NCBI GenBank assembly: GCA_046153685.1
Contig: JBJXGH010000179.1
Span: 1-31,535, forward strand
Direction: 5' to 3'
Source: CAMAPP01 sp046153685
Lineage (GTDB): Bacteria > Pseudomonadota > Alphaproteobacteria > CADEGL01
DNA length: 31,535 nucleotides
Both the position numbers and the translations under genes were made by a program. Position 1 is the stretch's first letter, and each line of letters starts with the position of its first letter. Positions 15,690 through 24,802 of the stretch are shown piece after piece. The notes beneath the pieces were generated by a model. The model was not told the origin of the DNA. It worked only from the letters and a program-made list of their open reading frames with translations, and did not search any database.

Positions 15690-16463
15690 CTAGGCTGGAT
15701 GGCGCGGAACCGGGCAATCGCCCGTGCGCTTGCGCGCGATATAGGATGCGAGCACCTCGCGGGCGCGCGCCTGACCGAAACTGTCGTAATGACCCGCATG
15801 CACCACGCCGAGCTTCAGCGCCATCAGGCGTTCGGCGCTCGCCACGTGGCGCTCCTCGACCGTGTGATAGAGGACGAGCGTGCCGATGCCATTCCGGCCG
15901 TTGTGCAGCACGTCGCCCGAAAACAACAGCCCCGTCGCGTGCTCGTACAGCGCGATCGAGCCCGGCGAATGGCCGGGCAAGTGCAAGACCTCGAAGGCGC
16001 GGTCGCCGAGATCAACGACATCGCCCTCACCGACGCAGCGGCTCGCGGGCGCGGCGCGGATGAGAAAATTGCGGGCATCGAAACCCTCGGGCGGCGCGCC
16101 CTCGAACATCTCATCGACCACATAGGAGTCGATGACCGTGTTCGGCCTCGTGGGCGCCGCCAGAATATCCGCCTCCGCCTCGTGAACGCGCCGGTCGGCG
16201 AATTCGTGGTGGCCGCCCACGTGATCGCAATGGGTGTGCGAGCCGATGGCGATGACGGGGCGTTCGCGCAATTGGGGGATCGAGGCCAGAAGGGAGACAA
16301 AGCCAAACCCCGTGTCGAACACAAGATCGCGGTCGCGACCGCGCACGTGCCAAATATTGCACCGCCAATCGGGCTTGATGCGGTCTTCCCAAATCAGGGT
16401 GACGCCGTCGCCCATGGCCCGCGCCCGGTACCAGCCATTGGCATGGCTGCGCGTGACCGCCAT
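15690..16463 (-). CDS. MBL-fold metallohydrolase
   Basis: A 257-residue metallo-beta-lactamase-fold protein. The dinuclear zinc site is complete: HTHCDH at 76-81, the third-ligand histidine in HLPGHSPGSIALY, the bridging Asp in LFSGDVLHNG, and a late HAGHYDS. The start at 16463 has GGGAGG 7 nt upstream; a longer frame to 16673 lacks any family sequence and would run into the divergent gene. Fold members hydrolyse esters, thioesters, lactones or lactams; the LPGHSPGSI pattern is close to the glyoxalase II/lactonase branch. It is the first gene of the minus-strand MBL–M24–HyuA–HyuB run. Confidence 0.9.
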   Translation of the reverse strand: MAVTRSHANGWYRARAMGDGVTLIWEDRIKPDWRCNIWHVRGRDRDLVFDTGFGFVSLLASIPQLRERPVIAIGSHTHCDHVGGHHEFADRRVHEAEADILAAPTRPNTVIDSYVVDEMFEGAPPEGFDARNFLIRAAPASRCVGEGDVVDLGDRAFEVLHLPGHSPGSIALYEHATGLLFSGDVLHNGRNGIGTLVLYHTVEERHVASAERLMALKLGVVHAGHYDSFGQARAREVLASYIARKRTGDCPVPRHPA

Positions 16464-16620
16464 TCCCGCGCCTCCCATATGCCCAGCCCTCCGCCCGCGT
16501 CCGAAACCGATCCAGCCCCCCATCATAGCCGGGTCGCGCAGCCTTGCACGCGCCGGCCCCACGCGATATTCGCCGGCGAGCGCGGCAAACTGGGCTATAT
16601 TGACCCGCGAGGGAGATTGC
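16464..16620. promoter_or_regulatory. Divergent gap, MBL hydrolase / FkbM methyltransferase
   Basis: A 157-bp gap between divergent genes. A TATATT box at 16596-16601, 20 bp before the rightward ATG, is a possible -10 element for the methyltransferase; no good -35 is seen. Nothing else could be recognised. Confidence 0.3.
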
Positions 16621-17469
16621 ATGTTCAGCATTTTCGACGCGCTCGGCACGCATATCCCGCCGATCAAGATCATCGATGTCGGCGCGCTTGATGCCGGGCC
16701 CGAGCACGTCGTCTACCGCGCCCTTCTAGGCCCTGGCCGGGCCAGCGTCGTCGGCTTCGAGCCCGACGAGGCCGAGTGCGCCAAGCTCAACGCGGCGGCG
16801 CCTTCCGGGCACCTCTTTCTGCCGCACGCCATCGGCGATGGCCGGCCGGCGATGTTCCGGCAGTGCAGCCAACCCATGGCGTCCTCGCTGTTCGAGCCCA
16901 ATACGGCGCTGCTCGAAAAGTTCCAGGCCGTGGGCGAAGCGACCCGCGTGGTCTCGACGCGCGCGATCGCCACCAGGCGGCTCGACGACGTGCCCGAGGC
17001 CGCGGGCGCGGATTTCCTCAAGCTCGACATCCAAGGCGCGGAGCTCATGGCCATCGAGGGCGCGGCGCGCACCCTTGAGGGTGTCGCGCTCGTCCACACC
17101 GAAATCGAATTCGTACCCATGTACCTCGATCAGCCGCTGTTCGCGGACATCGACCGGGCCTTGCGCGCGCACGGTTTTTTGTTTCACCGCTTCGCCAGCC
17201 TCGCGAGCCGCGCCCTGAAGCCCATCGCCCTCACCGACGATCCGAACGCCCCGATCAGCCAGGTGCTCTGGGGCGACGCTGTCTATGCCAAGAGCATCAT
17301 GGCTTTCGACACCCTGCCGCTCGCCCAATTGCTCAAGCTCGCGGCCATCGCGCACGAAATCTATCGGTCGGTCGACCTTGCCCACCACGCCCTCGAATGC
17401 CACGACGCGCGCGCGGGAACCGGATATGCCGCGCGCTATCTCGAGCGCCTCATGGGCAAGGCGCTTTAG
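16621..17469 (+). CDS. FkbM-family SAM-dependent methyltransferase
   Basis: A 282-residue class I methyltransferase. Motif I is KIIDVGALDAG (about residues 16-26), the acidic end of strand 2 is VVGFEPDEAEC, and the FkbM signature ADFLKLDIQGAELMAIEGA is followed by ALVHTEIEFVPMY. An AGGGAGA ribosome site precedes the ATG. The C-terminal 60 residues form an extra helical region. FkbM enzymes O-methylate sugars or polyketide-type hydroxyls; no glycosyltransferase cluster is nearby, so the target is open. Its stop overlaps the stop of the convergent EEP gene by three bases. Confidence 0.85.
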   Translation: MFSIFDALGTHIPPIKIIDVGALDAGPEHVVYRALLGPGRASVVGFEPDEAECAKLNAAAPSGHLFLPHAIGDGRPAMFRQCSQPMASSLFEPNTALLEKFQAVGEATRVVSTRAIATRRLDDVPEAAGADFLKLDIQGAELMAIEGAARTLEGVALVHTEIEFVPMYLDQPLFADIDRALRAHGFLFHRFASLASRALKPIALTDDPNAPISQVLWGDAVYAKSIMAFDTLPLAQLLKLAAIAHEIYRSVDLAHHALECHDARAGTGYAARYLERLMGKAL

Positions 17470-18461
17470 TCCCCGACAAAGCGAAAGCGCGCGAGCAGGG
17501 GCGCGTGGAACGAGCCCAGCGGCCCCGATCGTGGCGTCTCGCCGGCCCGGGTTTCCTCGGCCAAAACTTCGTCGGCGAGGGTTTCGTTGTGAATCTCCGC
17601 GCCCTCGAAATGGCCGAGCAAGGCGCGGCTTGCGAGGATGTGGTCGAGCAGCACGCGCCTGCCGGCATGCAGCACCGTAAAACGCCGCGCCGGATCCACG
17701 TCGGCCTCGAGCGGCGCCAGCGCGCGTCCCGCGAGTGCCACGTTGCCCGTATCGTCCACGCGCGCGAGCAGGGTGCGCACCGGCGCCTCGCCGAGCCCCG
17801 CATTCAAATCGCCGCACACCGCGACGAGCGCGCGCGCATCGTCATCGAACAGACGATCAACAAACAGCCGCGCCTCCAGCGCCTGCCCGGCGCGCTTCAA
17901 CGTGGCGATGGTAAAGCCTTCCGCCCACGAGGATGTATCGGCCCAGGCGCCCGATTTGCCGCGCCCGCCCGCGACAGGTGCCGCGCGCGCGGCGCGAAGA
18001 TGGAGATTGAGGACGTGCAGGATGCGCCCCGCACCGAGATCGAGCGCGACATGGAGCGCGGGCCGATCCCATTCGAGAGTCGCCGGCACGGCCTTGTCAT
18101 TGCGGGCAACCGGAATGGGCGGGGTGAGCGGCGCCACCAGATCGTGGCGGATTTGCGTCGAGGTCAAGATGGGAAAGCGCGAGACGACGACGAGATTGTG
18201 GACATCGAACGGCCCGTGCTTGCCGGCGGTGAAAGCGCGCGGACGCCCCGCATAAATCGTCCCCGCGAACAATCGGTCGAGGGCGTCCAGGGCGCGCATC
18301 CGGTGCTTGCGCGAGGGCTGGCCGTGAACCTCCTGAAGGCACAAGACATCGGCGTCGAGGCGCAAGAGCTGGGGCCGCAAGACAGCCGCCCGCGCCTCGA
18401 AATCCGGGCTCTCGTCCCAATTCTCGAGATTGAACGTCGCCAGTCTCAGAACGTCCGTCAC
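17466..18461 (-). CDS. Endonuclease/exonuclease/phosphatase (EEP) family protein
   Basis: A 331-residue EEP-fold hydrolase. Motifs in order: LATFNLENWDE (Asn ligand), VLCLQEVHG (catalytic Glu metal ligand), HNLVVVSRFPI, VALDLGAGRILHVLNLHL, VCGDLNAGLGE (catalytic Asp/Asn) and LLDHILAS (the final Asp-His region). A GTG at 18461 gives the best start: it begins just before the first fold strand and leaves a 19-nt gap to the upstream enoyl-CoA hydratase, whereas the ATG at 18524 would overlap that gene. The family includes nucleases, phosphoinositide phosphatases and sphingomyelinases; nothing selects one. No signal peptide is seen, so it is probably cytoplasmic. Confidence 0.82.
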   Translation of the reverse strand: MTDVLRLATFNLENWDESPDFEARAAVLRPQLLRLDADVLCLQEVHGQPSRKHRMRALDALDRLFAGTIYAGRPRAFTAGKHGPFDVHNLVVVSRFPILTSTQIRHDLVAPLTPPIPVARNDKAVPATLEWDRPALHVALDLGAGRILHVLNLHLRAARAAPVAGGRGKSGAWADTSSWAEGFTIATLKRAGQALEARLFVDRLFDDDARALVAVCGDLNAGLGEAPVRTLLARVDDTGNVALAGRALAPLEADVDPARRFTVLHAGRRVLLDHILASRALLGHFEGAEIHNETLADEVLAEETRAGETPRSGPLGSFHAPLLARFRFVGD

Positions 18462-18480
18462 GGCGCGGACGCCCGCGCCA

Positions 18481-19302
18481 TCACCGGCCGGTGAATTTCG
18501 GCTCCCGGTCCTCGAACCAGGCATTCGTGCCCTCGATCGAGTCCTTCGAAAACGAGGCCTTGAGATAGTATTCGCTCTCGAACATGAGAACCTCCGACAG
18601 GGGCACCTCGGCCGCGCGGTCGATCATCTCCTTGTGGAAGCGCACCGAGATGGGTGCGCGCTTGGCGATGACCTTGGCCATGCGCTCGGCCTCTTCGCGT
18701 TCGCGCCCGACGGGGACGAGGCGATTGACGAGACCGATGCGGTAGGCGTCGGCCGCCGTCCACCATTCGCCGAGATAGGCGATCTCGCGCGCGCGCGCGA
18801 TGCCGACCTTTTGGGCGAGCATCTTGGTCGTGCCGTTCGTCATGGTGATGCTGAGCGTAACCTCGGGGCAGCCGAACTGGGTGCTCATCGAGGCCACGAC
18901 CAGGTCGCAGCCGATGGCGATCTCCGTGCCGCCGCCGACGCACCAGCCGTGCACCGCGGCGATCACGGGGAAGGGCGCCGAACGGATGAGCCGCGTCAGG
19001 CGCTGCGCCACCTGCTGCCAGCCGAACAGCTGTTCCTTGGTCACCGAACCATCGGCGATGCCCTTGGAGTGCTCGCGAATTTCACCGACATCATGTCCCG
19101 CAAGGAAGGCGCGGCCATTGCCGGCGATGATGAGGCAGCGGATGTCCGAATCCTTGGTGAGCTCCTCGAGCGCATCGCCCGCCTCCTGCCACATCACCAT
19201 GAGGAAGGCGTTGGACTTCTCGGGCCGATTGAAGATCAACCAGGCGATGTGGCCTTCCTTGCGCACGATGATCAGACCACTTTTCGATGTCTTCTCGGCC
19301 AT
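18481..19302 (-). CDS. Enoyl-CoA hydratase/isomerase family protein
   Basis: A 273-residue crotonase-fold protein. The first oxyanion-hole element is AFLAGHDVGEI and the second AAVHGWCVGGGTEIAIGCDL; FGCPEVTLSI holds the Glu position of hydratases. The C-terminal helical part (about 190-273) is complete. The ATG at 19302 has GAGG 6 nt upstream and is preferred over an upstream ATG at 19368. It follows an AMP-forming acyl-CoA ligase in the same direction, so the pair probably activates and then hydrates or isomerises an organic acid. A CaiD/CaiC-type role on crotonobetaine is possible given the carnitine-type genes at 2418-4396, but is not shown. Confidence 0.88.
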   Translation of the reverse strand: MAEKTSKSGLIIVRKEGHIAWLIFNRPEKSNAFLMVMWQEAGDALEELTKDSDIRCLIIAGNGRAFLAGHDVGEIREHSKGIADGSVTKEQLFGWQQVAQRLTRLIRSAPFPVIAAVHGWCVGGGTEIAIGCDLVVASMSTQFGCPEVTLSITMTNGTTKMLAQKVGIARAREIAYLGEWWTAADAYRIGLVNRLVPVGREREEAERMAKVIAKRAPISVRFHKEMIDRAAEVPLSEVLMFESEYYLKASFSKDSIEGTNAWFEDREPKFTGR

Positions 19303-19414
19303 GGGAACCTCGGGTATCGGGGTTGGGATTTTCGCCGGGCGCGCCGGCGTTCGATTTCGATTCGGCACCTGGACGTGAATGGGCGGCTAACAAGAATTGG
19401 CGTTTGAGCGCGAT

Positions 19415-21043
19415 TTAGCGTTTGAGCTTGATCCCGGCCTTCTCGCGGTCCCAGGTCGTGGGCGTGATGCCGCGTTCGCGCAGCGGGAATTTCTGGATCT
19501 TGCCAGTCGGCGTCTTGGGCAGCGCGTCGATCACGTCGATGTAGCGCGGCACCATGAAATAGGCCATGCGCGGTTCGATGAAGCGGATGAGGTCGACCGG
19601 ATCGAGCGTCCGGCCCTCGCGCGTCACCACCACGGCCATGACTTCCTGCTCGGTGTGCTCGGACTGCGCGGGAATGACCGCGCATTCGAGCACGCTAGGG
19701 TGTTTGACGATCTCCTGCTCCACCTCCATGGACGAGATGTTCTCGCCCCGGCGGCGAATGGCATCCTTGGTGCGATCGACGAAATAGTAATTGCCCTGCT
19801 CGTCGCGCATCAGCATGTCGCCGGTGTGATACCAGAAATTGCGCCATGCCCGGACCGTCCAATCGGGATGGTTCCAATAGCCGAGCGTCATGTCCCACGG
19901 GTTCTTGGTGCGCACGCAAACCTCGCCGGGCACGCCAGGCGGCACTTCCTCGTCGTTCTCGTCGACGATGCGGACCTCGTAGCGATCTTCGAGCAAGCGA
20001 CCGCAGGTGCGGTTGTTCGCGAGTTCGAAGGACGAGCGCATCGGGCAATTCTGCTCGGTGCCGCCATAGGTGGTCGAGACGCGCACGCCGAAGCGCGTCT
20101 TGAAGTCCTCGATCTCGGGCAGAAGCGGCACGACGATCATGCGGTCCATGGTGTTGTCGGCGTCGTTCGTCGCCGGCGCTTGGCGGTAGAGAAAATTCGC
20201 CATGGCGCCCAGCAGGAACGAGATCGTCGCCTTGAAGCGGCGCACGTCGTTCCAGAACTCGGTCAGGCTGAATGCGCCGGTGAGAACGGCGGTACACCCG
20301 ACGATCATGCAGGCGTACACGACCGCCCATTGGCCCGCGATGTGGAACATGGGCAAGGGCGCGTAATAAACATCGTCGGGCTCCATCTCGAGGAGCTCGA
20401 CCGCGGTGACCGCGTATTCATAGGCGTGCGCGTGGCAATTCATCGAACCCTTGGAGGGGCCCGTGGTGCCGGAGGTGTACATGATCCCCATGACGTCGTT
20501 GTACGCGGGCCCGCCCTCAAGCGGCGCATCGGAAGGATCGAACAAATTTTCAAAGCGCACTTCCTCGAAGCGGCCCTTGAGCGCGGGCGGCAGGCCCGGC
20601 TCGTTGCCCCACGCATCCTTCGAATAGAGGACGATGCGCCTCAAGCCCTTGAGCTCGGCGAGCACGAACTCGATGCGGTCGAGATATTGCCGATCGACGA
20701 TCATGGTCGCGGCGAGGGAGTCGTTCACCATATGGGCAAAGACCGTGCCCTTGGCGTGGTTGTTGACCGGAACCTCGATGACGCCAAGCTTGGCGAGGGC
20801 GCACCAGGCGTACACGTAATCGATGGTGTCGGGCAGCATCAGAAGGACGGTTTCGCCCTTGATGATTCCGAGCCTGGCGATGCCCCGCCCGAGGCGGTTG
20901 GTTTCGCGATCGGCCTCGCGATAGGTGTAGGCGCGCTCGCGTGTCACGATCCAGTTCTTGTCGCCGAATCGGTCGGCGCGGCGCTTCAGCACTTCTTTCA
21001 GCGTTCGGTCTTTTCGCGCTTCGAGCTTCGCCTGCCAGGCCAT
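19415..21043 (-). CDS. AMP-forming acyl-CoA synthetase/ligase
   Basis: A 542-residue adenylate-forming ligase. Conserved motifs: the phosphate loop IMYTSGTTGPSKGS (about 187-200), YGGTEQN, YHTGDM, the hinge DRTKDAIRRRGENISSMEVE and the catalytic lysine in PKTPTGKIQKFPLRE. The ATG at 21043 is preferred to a GTG two codons earlier. The overall layout resembles CaiC-like crotonobetaine/carnitine-CoA ligases and medium-chain acyl-CoA synthetases; substrate specificity cannot be read reliably. It lies 112 nt before the enoyl-CoA hydratase gene on the same strand. Confidence 0.9.
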   Translation of the reverse strand: MAWQAKLEARKDRTLKEVLKRRADRFGDKNWIVTRERAYTYREADRETNRLGRGIARLGIIKGETVLLMLPDTIDYVYAWCALAKLGVIEVPVNNHAKGTVFAHMVNDSLAATMIVDRQYLDRIEFVLAELKGLRRIVLYSKDAWGNEPGLPPALKGRFEEVRFENLFDPSDAPLEGGPAYNDVMGIMYTSGTTGPSKGSMNCHAHAYEYAVTAVELLEMEPDDVYYAPLPMFHIAGQWAVVYACMIVGCTAVLTGAFSLTEFWNDVRRFKATISFLLGAMANFLYRQAPATNDADNTMDRMIVVPLLPEIEDFKTRFGVRVSTTYGGTEQNCPMRSSFELANNRTCGRLLEDRYEVRIVDENDEEVPPGVPGEVCVRTKNPWDMTLGYWNHPDWTVRAWRNFWYHTGDMLMRDEQGNYYFVDRTKDAIRRRGENISSMEVEQEIVKHPSVLECAVIPAQSEHTEQEVMAVVVTREGRTLDPVDLIRFIEPRMAYFMVPRYIDVIDALPKTPTGKIQKFPLRERGITPTTWDREKAGIKLKR

Positions 21044-21121
21044 CGCCACCCTACTCGCCCGCGCGCCAACTGGATCGCGCGGAGCCTAGAGGCGGCACGC
21101 GCGAGCGGTCAAGGCGCGCGT

Positions 21122-21880
21122 CTATTTGAGCAGCTCTCCAAGCACCGCCCGCGCCGCCGCCGCCGCCCCCGCCCGGTCCATGCCGGACTTGAGGCGCGAA
21201 TCGTACAAGGTCCGCACCATGAGCTCGGCCGCCGGCGCAAGGCCCGTGCCCCCTGGCGAAACGGGATATCCCGAAACCGGCTGGCGAAGGCCGGGGTCGT
21301 CATTGGGCAAGCCCAGAACCTGGGTCATTTCCTCGAGCAGGCACGCAGTCAGCTTTCCGCGTTCGAGTTCGGCATTGGCGATGATGGCGGCGTAAACGAT
21401 CCGTTCGCTCTGGGAATAGGACAAGAAATAACAATGGCCGCGCGCGTCCTCGACGATGCGGCGCAAAATGACCTCGTTCTTCTCGAAATGCTTGCCCGCC
21501 TCGAACATCTCGGCGCGCGGCACGATCAGGATCACGAGGTTTTCGCCTGGATCGCGCGCGCCGATTTCACGGTACGCCAAGGCCGTGAGCGTGCCGAGTT
21601 GGGACGCGTGCCGATGAACGATCTGGCGCGCGGCCTCGGCACCCGGGCCGCCGAGCTTGAAGCGCACGTCGCCCGCCCATTTGCGCACGCGCGTGGCGGG
21701 CGCGACGCCCGCGATTTCGCTGCCGAACACCACCGAATCGAACAGATGCGCCAAGCGCTCGACCTCGCCCGGCGCGGGCGCCGCTCGGGAGACGAGCGAC
21801 CAAGATGCCGCCAGCAGCGCGAGGAGAACGAGAAATCCGCGCACCGTCCGCGAGACGGCGGCCAAGCGCGCGGGTGCCAT
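21122..21880 (-). CDS. DUF2927 domain-containing exported protein
   Basis: A 252-residue protein with an N-terminal signal: positive start, hydrophobic run GFLVLLALLAASWSLV (about 15-30) and an AAPA cleavage region. The mature part carries the DUF2927 hallmark LTACLLEEMTQVLGLPNDD, with the conserved Cys and Glu-Glu, and upstream VRKWAGDVRF. The start at 21880 lies only 7 nt after the stop of the preceding amidohydrolase, so it is probably co-translated. DUF2927 proteins are alphaproteobacterial and resemble putative metal-dependent peptidases (an E-E-x-T-Q helix), but no activity is established. Confidence 0.85.
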   Translation of the reverse strand: MAPARLAAVSRTVRGFLVLLALLAASWSLVSRAAPAPGEVERLAHLFDSVVFGSEIAGVAPATRVRKWAGDVRFKLGGPGAEAARQIVHRHASQLGTLTALAYREIGARDPGENLVILIVPRAEMFEAGKHFEKNEVILRRIVEDARGHCYFLSYSQSERIVYAAIIANAELERGKLTACLLEEMTQVLGLPNDDPGLRQPVSGYPVSPGGTGLAPAAELMVRTLYDSRLKSGMDRAGAAAAARAVLGELLK

Positions 21881-21887
21881 CGCGGGT

Positions 21888-23261
21888 CTAGCCTGAAATA
21901 CCGGCCGCCTTGCGCATCTTCTTCCCCGCCGCGTCCGCGCGGGCATAGATTTCGGCCTCGTCCATGCGCGTGAGCTTGCCGGCCTTCACCAGAACCTCGC
22001 CATCGACGATAACGGTATCGACGGTGCGTGATTTGGCGAGGAGGACGTGCTGGCGCACTTGGTTGTGGCGCGGCCAGACCTCGGGCACGTCTGAATTGCG
22101 GATCACGATATCGGCGCGCTTTCCCGCCTCGATGGAGCCGAGCCATTTGCTCCAGCCCAGCGCCGTGGCGCCGTTGATCGAGTACATGCGCAACAGGTCG
22201 TCGGGCGAGACGTATTCGCCTTGATCGCGCGCGAGCGCGTAGGCCGTATACATCTGGTCGCCGAAGGACGCCGCCTTGCTGACATCGAGTCCGATGGCGA
22301 TGTTGACGCCGCTCCTGTGCAGGCGCGGCATCGGCGTCTTCACCTGAACGCGCGCGCCGTAGTACCAGGAATTGGTCGGGCTCCAGACGATGGAAAGGCC
22401 CGAGCGCTCGACCGGGCCATATTCGTCGGGCCGCAGCACGTTCATGTGCACGAACACGCAATTCTTGCCCAACAGGCCGATATCCTCGAAATGGACGAGC
22501 GGATGGCGGCCGAAGCGGCGATCGTCGAACTCGGCGTCGTCCACGCTCTGGCTCTGGTGCATGTTGAAGGCGACGCGACCCTTGTCGGCGACCTTCTTCG
22601 CGGCAAGACGCAACTCGTCCGAGTCATTGCCCATGCCGTAAACGGAAACGTGCCCGCGCACCTTGGCAAGCGGGTCCTTGTTGCGGAACAGCTGGCGGCC
22701 GAGATTCTTGAGCGCGTGCGCGCGGCCGAATTTCGCGCGCTTGAAGCGGCTGAGCTGCGGTCCGCGCTCGTCCATGAGGAAGGGATCGGCGACGGAGGCG
22801 CGGAAGCCGAGCGCGTCCGAGGCCAGACGCACCATTTCCGGCTCGAATGCCGAACCCGGGTCCATCACCGTCGTCACGCCGCTTTTCAGCATGTCGAGAC
22901 CGAGGAGCGAGACGTTCGCGTATTCGAGCTCGTCGTCGAGCGCATCGATCATGCCGAGATATTGCTTGGCGACCCATGGCCCGGGGTCCTCGCCGCCGAA
23001 ATCGACCTCGGCGATCATCTTGCCGACCATGTGGTAGGTCGTGTGGTAGTGCATGTCGATGAGGCCGGGATGGACGAGGCTGCCGCCCGCGTCGATTCCG
23101 CGCCCCGCCTTCCACGTCTTTTCAATTTCCGCGCTTCGACCGACCGCGACGATGTCGCGACCGCGCACGGCGATGGCACCCGAGGGGTATGTCGTGCGCT
23201 TGGTGTCGCAGGTCACGATATGGGCGTTGCGGATCAACAGATCGCAGGTCTTGGCGGCCAT
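21888..23261 (-). CDS. Amidohydrolase superfamily protein, paralogue A
   Basis: A 457-residue TrzN/SsnA-like amidohydrolase. The HxH metal pair is H71/H73 in LIDMHYHTTYH; the third and fourth ligands are the His residues in FNMHQSQS and VFVHMNVL, and the catalytic Asp is in IGLDVSKAA. N- and C-terminal beta-sandwich segments (CDLLIRNAHIVTCD and ADIVIRNSDVPEVW…VDTVIVDGEVLVK) are complete. Its sequence parallels the next gene along its whole length with no large gap, so the two are tandem paralogues. Such enzymes deaminate or dechlorinate heterocycles, or hydrolyse amides; the presence of two suggests different but related substrates. Confidence 0.92.
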   Translation of the reverse strand: MAAKTCDLLIRNAHIVTCDTKRTTYPSGAIAVRGRDIVAVGRSAEIEKTWKAGRGIDAGGSLVHPGLIDMHYHTTYHMVGKMIAEVDFGGEDPGPWVAKQYLGMIDALDDELEYANVSLLGLDMLKSGVTTVMDPGSAFEPEMVRLASDALGFRASVADPFLMDERGPQLSRFKRAKFGRAHALKNLGRQLFRNKDPLAKVRGHVSVYGMGNDSDELRLAAKKVADKGRVAFNMHQSQSVDDAEFDDRRFGRHPLVHFEDIGLLGKNCVFVHMNVLRPDEYGPVERSGLSIVWSPTNSWYYGARVQVKTPMPRLHRSGVNIAIGLDVSKAASFGDQMYTAYALARDQGEYVSPDDLLRMYSINGATALGWSKWLGSIEAGKRADIVIRNSDVPEVWPRHNQVRQHVLLAKSRTVDTVIVDGEVLVKAGKLTRMDEAEIYARADAAGKKMRKAAGISG

Positions 23262-23333
23262 TTGGTTCTCCTGGTGCCGGATCTAAAGGTGCGAACGGAC
23301 TCGCGCGTGGCCGAATTCTAGCGCGCCGACGCA

Positions 23334-23363
23334 GGCAAGGCCAATGCTGGCAAGGCCAATGCG
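23334..23363 (+). repeat. Two-copy 15-bp tandem repeat
   Basis: GGCAAGGCCAATGCT (23334-23348) is followed directly by GGCAAGGCCAATGCG (23349-23363), 14 of 15 identical. It lies in the 115-bp gap between the two paralogous amidohydrolase genes. No function is evident. Confidence 0.9.
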
Positions 23364-23376
23364 GGCACGCGGAGAA

Positions 23377-24747
23377 TCAACTCACGCCCGCGCGTTCGCG
23401 CAAGATCGTCGCCGACCGGTCGCAGCGCTCGTACAGGGCGCGTTCGTCGAGACGCGTGTGCCTTCCCGATTTGACCACGATCTCGCCGTCCACGATCACG
23501 GTGTCAACGGATTTGCCGCGCGCGATCAGAAGATGCTGGCGTTCGGCGTTGTGGCGCGGCCAGGTTTCCGGCCGGTCGTTCGAGCGGATGACGATATCGG
23601 CACGCTTGCCGGGCTCGATCGAGCCGAGCCAATTTTCCCAACCCATCGCGCGCGCCGCGTTTGCCGTCTGCATCTGCAGCAAGTCCTCGGGCGAGAGATG
23701 CTCGCCCTGATCGCGCGCGATGAGATAGGCCATATGCGCCTGATCGCCCCAGGACGCCGCCTTGCTGACATCGAGGCCGAGCGACACGTTCACGCCGCGT
23801 TTGAACAACGCGGCGATCCGGTTCGGCGCGCGCCGCCGCGTGGCATAGTACCAGGAATTCGTCGGACTCCACACCACGCTGATCGGCGATTTCGCCACCG
23901 CCTCGAACTCGTCGTCGCGCAACACGTTCATGTGCACGAAGACGCAGGCTTTCGACAGCAGTCCTTCCTCGGCGTAGCGCACGAGGGGGTGCTTGCCGAG
24001 AGTCTTATCGTCGGCGTGCGCGTCGTCGGTGCTTTGAGATTGGTGCATGTTGAAGGCGCAGCCGTTCTTCTCGGCCAGCTCCTTGGCGTGGCGAATCAAG
24101 GCGAGCGAATTGGCGCCGCAACCGTAAATGGCGACATGACCCCGGACGCGCGCGCCCGTGTCGGCGTTGCGCCACAGCTGACCGCCCAGCGCCTTCGTGC
24201 CGTGCGCGAAGGTCGGGACGACGCCGCGGATATTGGTGAACGCCGGATCGTCGGAATCGATGATCCACGCATCGGCGAAACTCGCCCGAGCGCCGAGCGC
24301 CAGGACCGCGTCGGCCACCGCGCCGGTGTCGTAAATCGTGCCCGGATCGACGAAGGCGGTGACGCCGTTGCGCAGCATGTCGAGCGAGGCCAGCGCGGCA
24401 TTGGCCCATTCCTCCTCGGGCCCCAGGGCGTTGTTCATCCCGGTGTACTGCTTGGCGATCCAGGCGGTCGGATCGGCGCCCTCGAAGGACACCTCCTGAA
24501 TCATCTTCCCGATCATGTGCTGGGTGACATGGTAATGCGTGTCGATGAATCCCGGATGGACCATGCCGCCATGCGCATCGATCACGCGCGCGCCGCGCCA
24601 ATCGCGCTCGATATCCGCCGATGGCCCGATGGCGACGATATCGCGGCCCGTCACCGCGACGGCGCCTGAGGGATATTTCGTGCGCTTTTCGTCCGCGGTC
24701 AGCACATAGGCGTTGCGGATCAACAGATCGCAGGTCCTGGCGGTCAT
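23377..24747 (-). CDS. Amidohydrolase superfamily protein, paralogue B
   Basis: A 456-residue amidohydrolase of the same subgroup as the downstream neighbour. H71/H73 in FIDTHYHVTQH, FNMHQSQSTDD, VFVHMNVLRDD and LGLDVSKAASW supply the metal and catalytic residues, and both paralogues share SVVWSPTNSWYY / SIVWSPTNSWYY. The ATG at 24747 is preceded by a strong GGGGGGA site; an upstream extension to 24891 is low-complexity and unrelated. The 115-bp gap to paralogue A carries a small tandem repeat. Local duplication followed by divergence is the simplest history. Confidence 0.92.
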   Translation of the reverse strand: MTARTCDLLIRNAYVLTADEKRTKYPSGAVAVTGRDIVAIGPSADIERDWRGARVIDAHGGMVHPGFIDTHYHVTQHMIGKMIQEVSFEGADPTAWIAKQYTGMNNALGPEEEWANAALASLDMLRNGVTAFVDPGTIYDTGAVADAVLALGARASFADAWIIDSDDPAFTNIRGVVPTFAHGTKALGGQLWRNADTGARVRGHVAIYGCGANSLALIRHAKELAEKNGCAFNMHQSQSTDDAHADDKTLGKHPLVRYAEEGLLSKACVFVHMNVLRDDEFEAVAKSPISVVWSPTNSWYYATRRRAPNRIAALFKRGVNVSLGLDVSKAASWGDQAHMAYLIARDQGEHLSPEDLLQMQTANAARAMGWENWLGSIEPGKRADIVIRSNDRPETWPRHNAERQHLLIARGKSVDTVIVDGEIVVKSGRHTRLDERALYERCDRSATILRERAGVS

Positions 24748-24802
24748 GGCGTCCCCCCTCGTATCGGTGGACGCGCAGTCTAGCCGGGCGCCGGGTGGCG
24801 CG

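Noticed and set aside
16464..16673. N-terminal extension of the MBL hydrolase to 16673
   Set aside because: The extension has no family similarity, would overlap the divergent methyltransferase gene, and a strong ribosome site marks the start at 16463.
19397..21973. An 858-codon plus-strand frame opposite the acyl-CoA ligase
   Set aside because: Long but without any family pattern; it is a GC-rich antisense shadow of the ligase and the DUF2927 gene.
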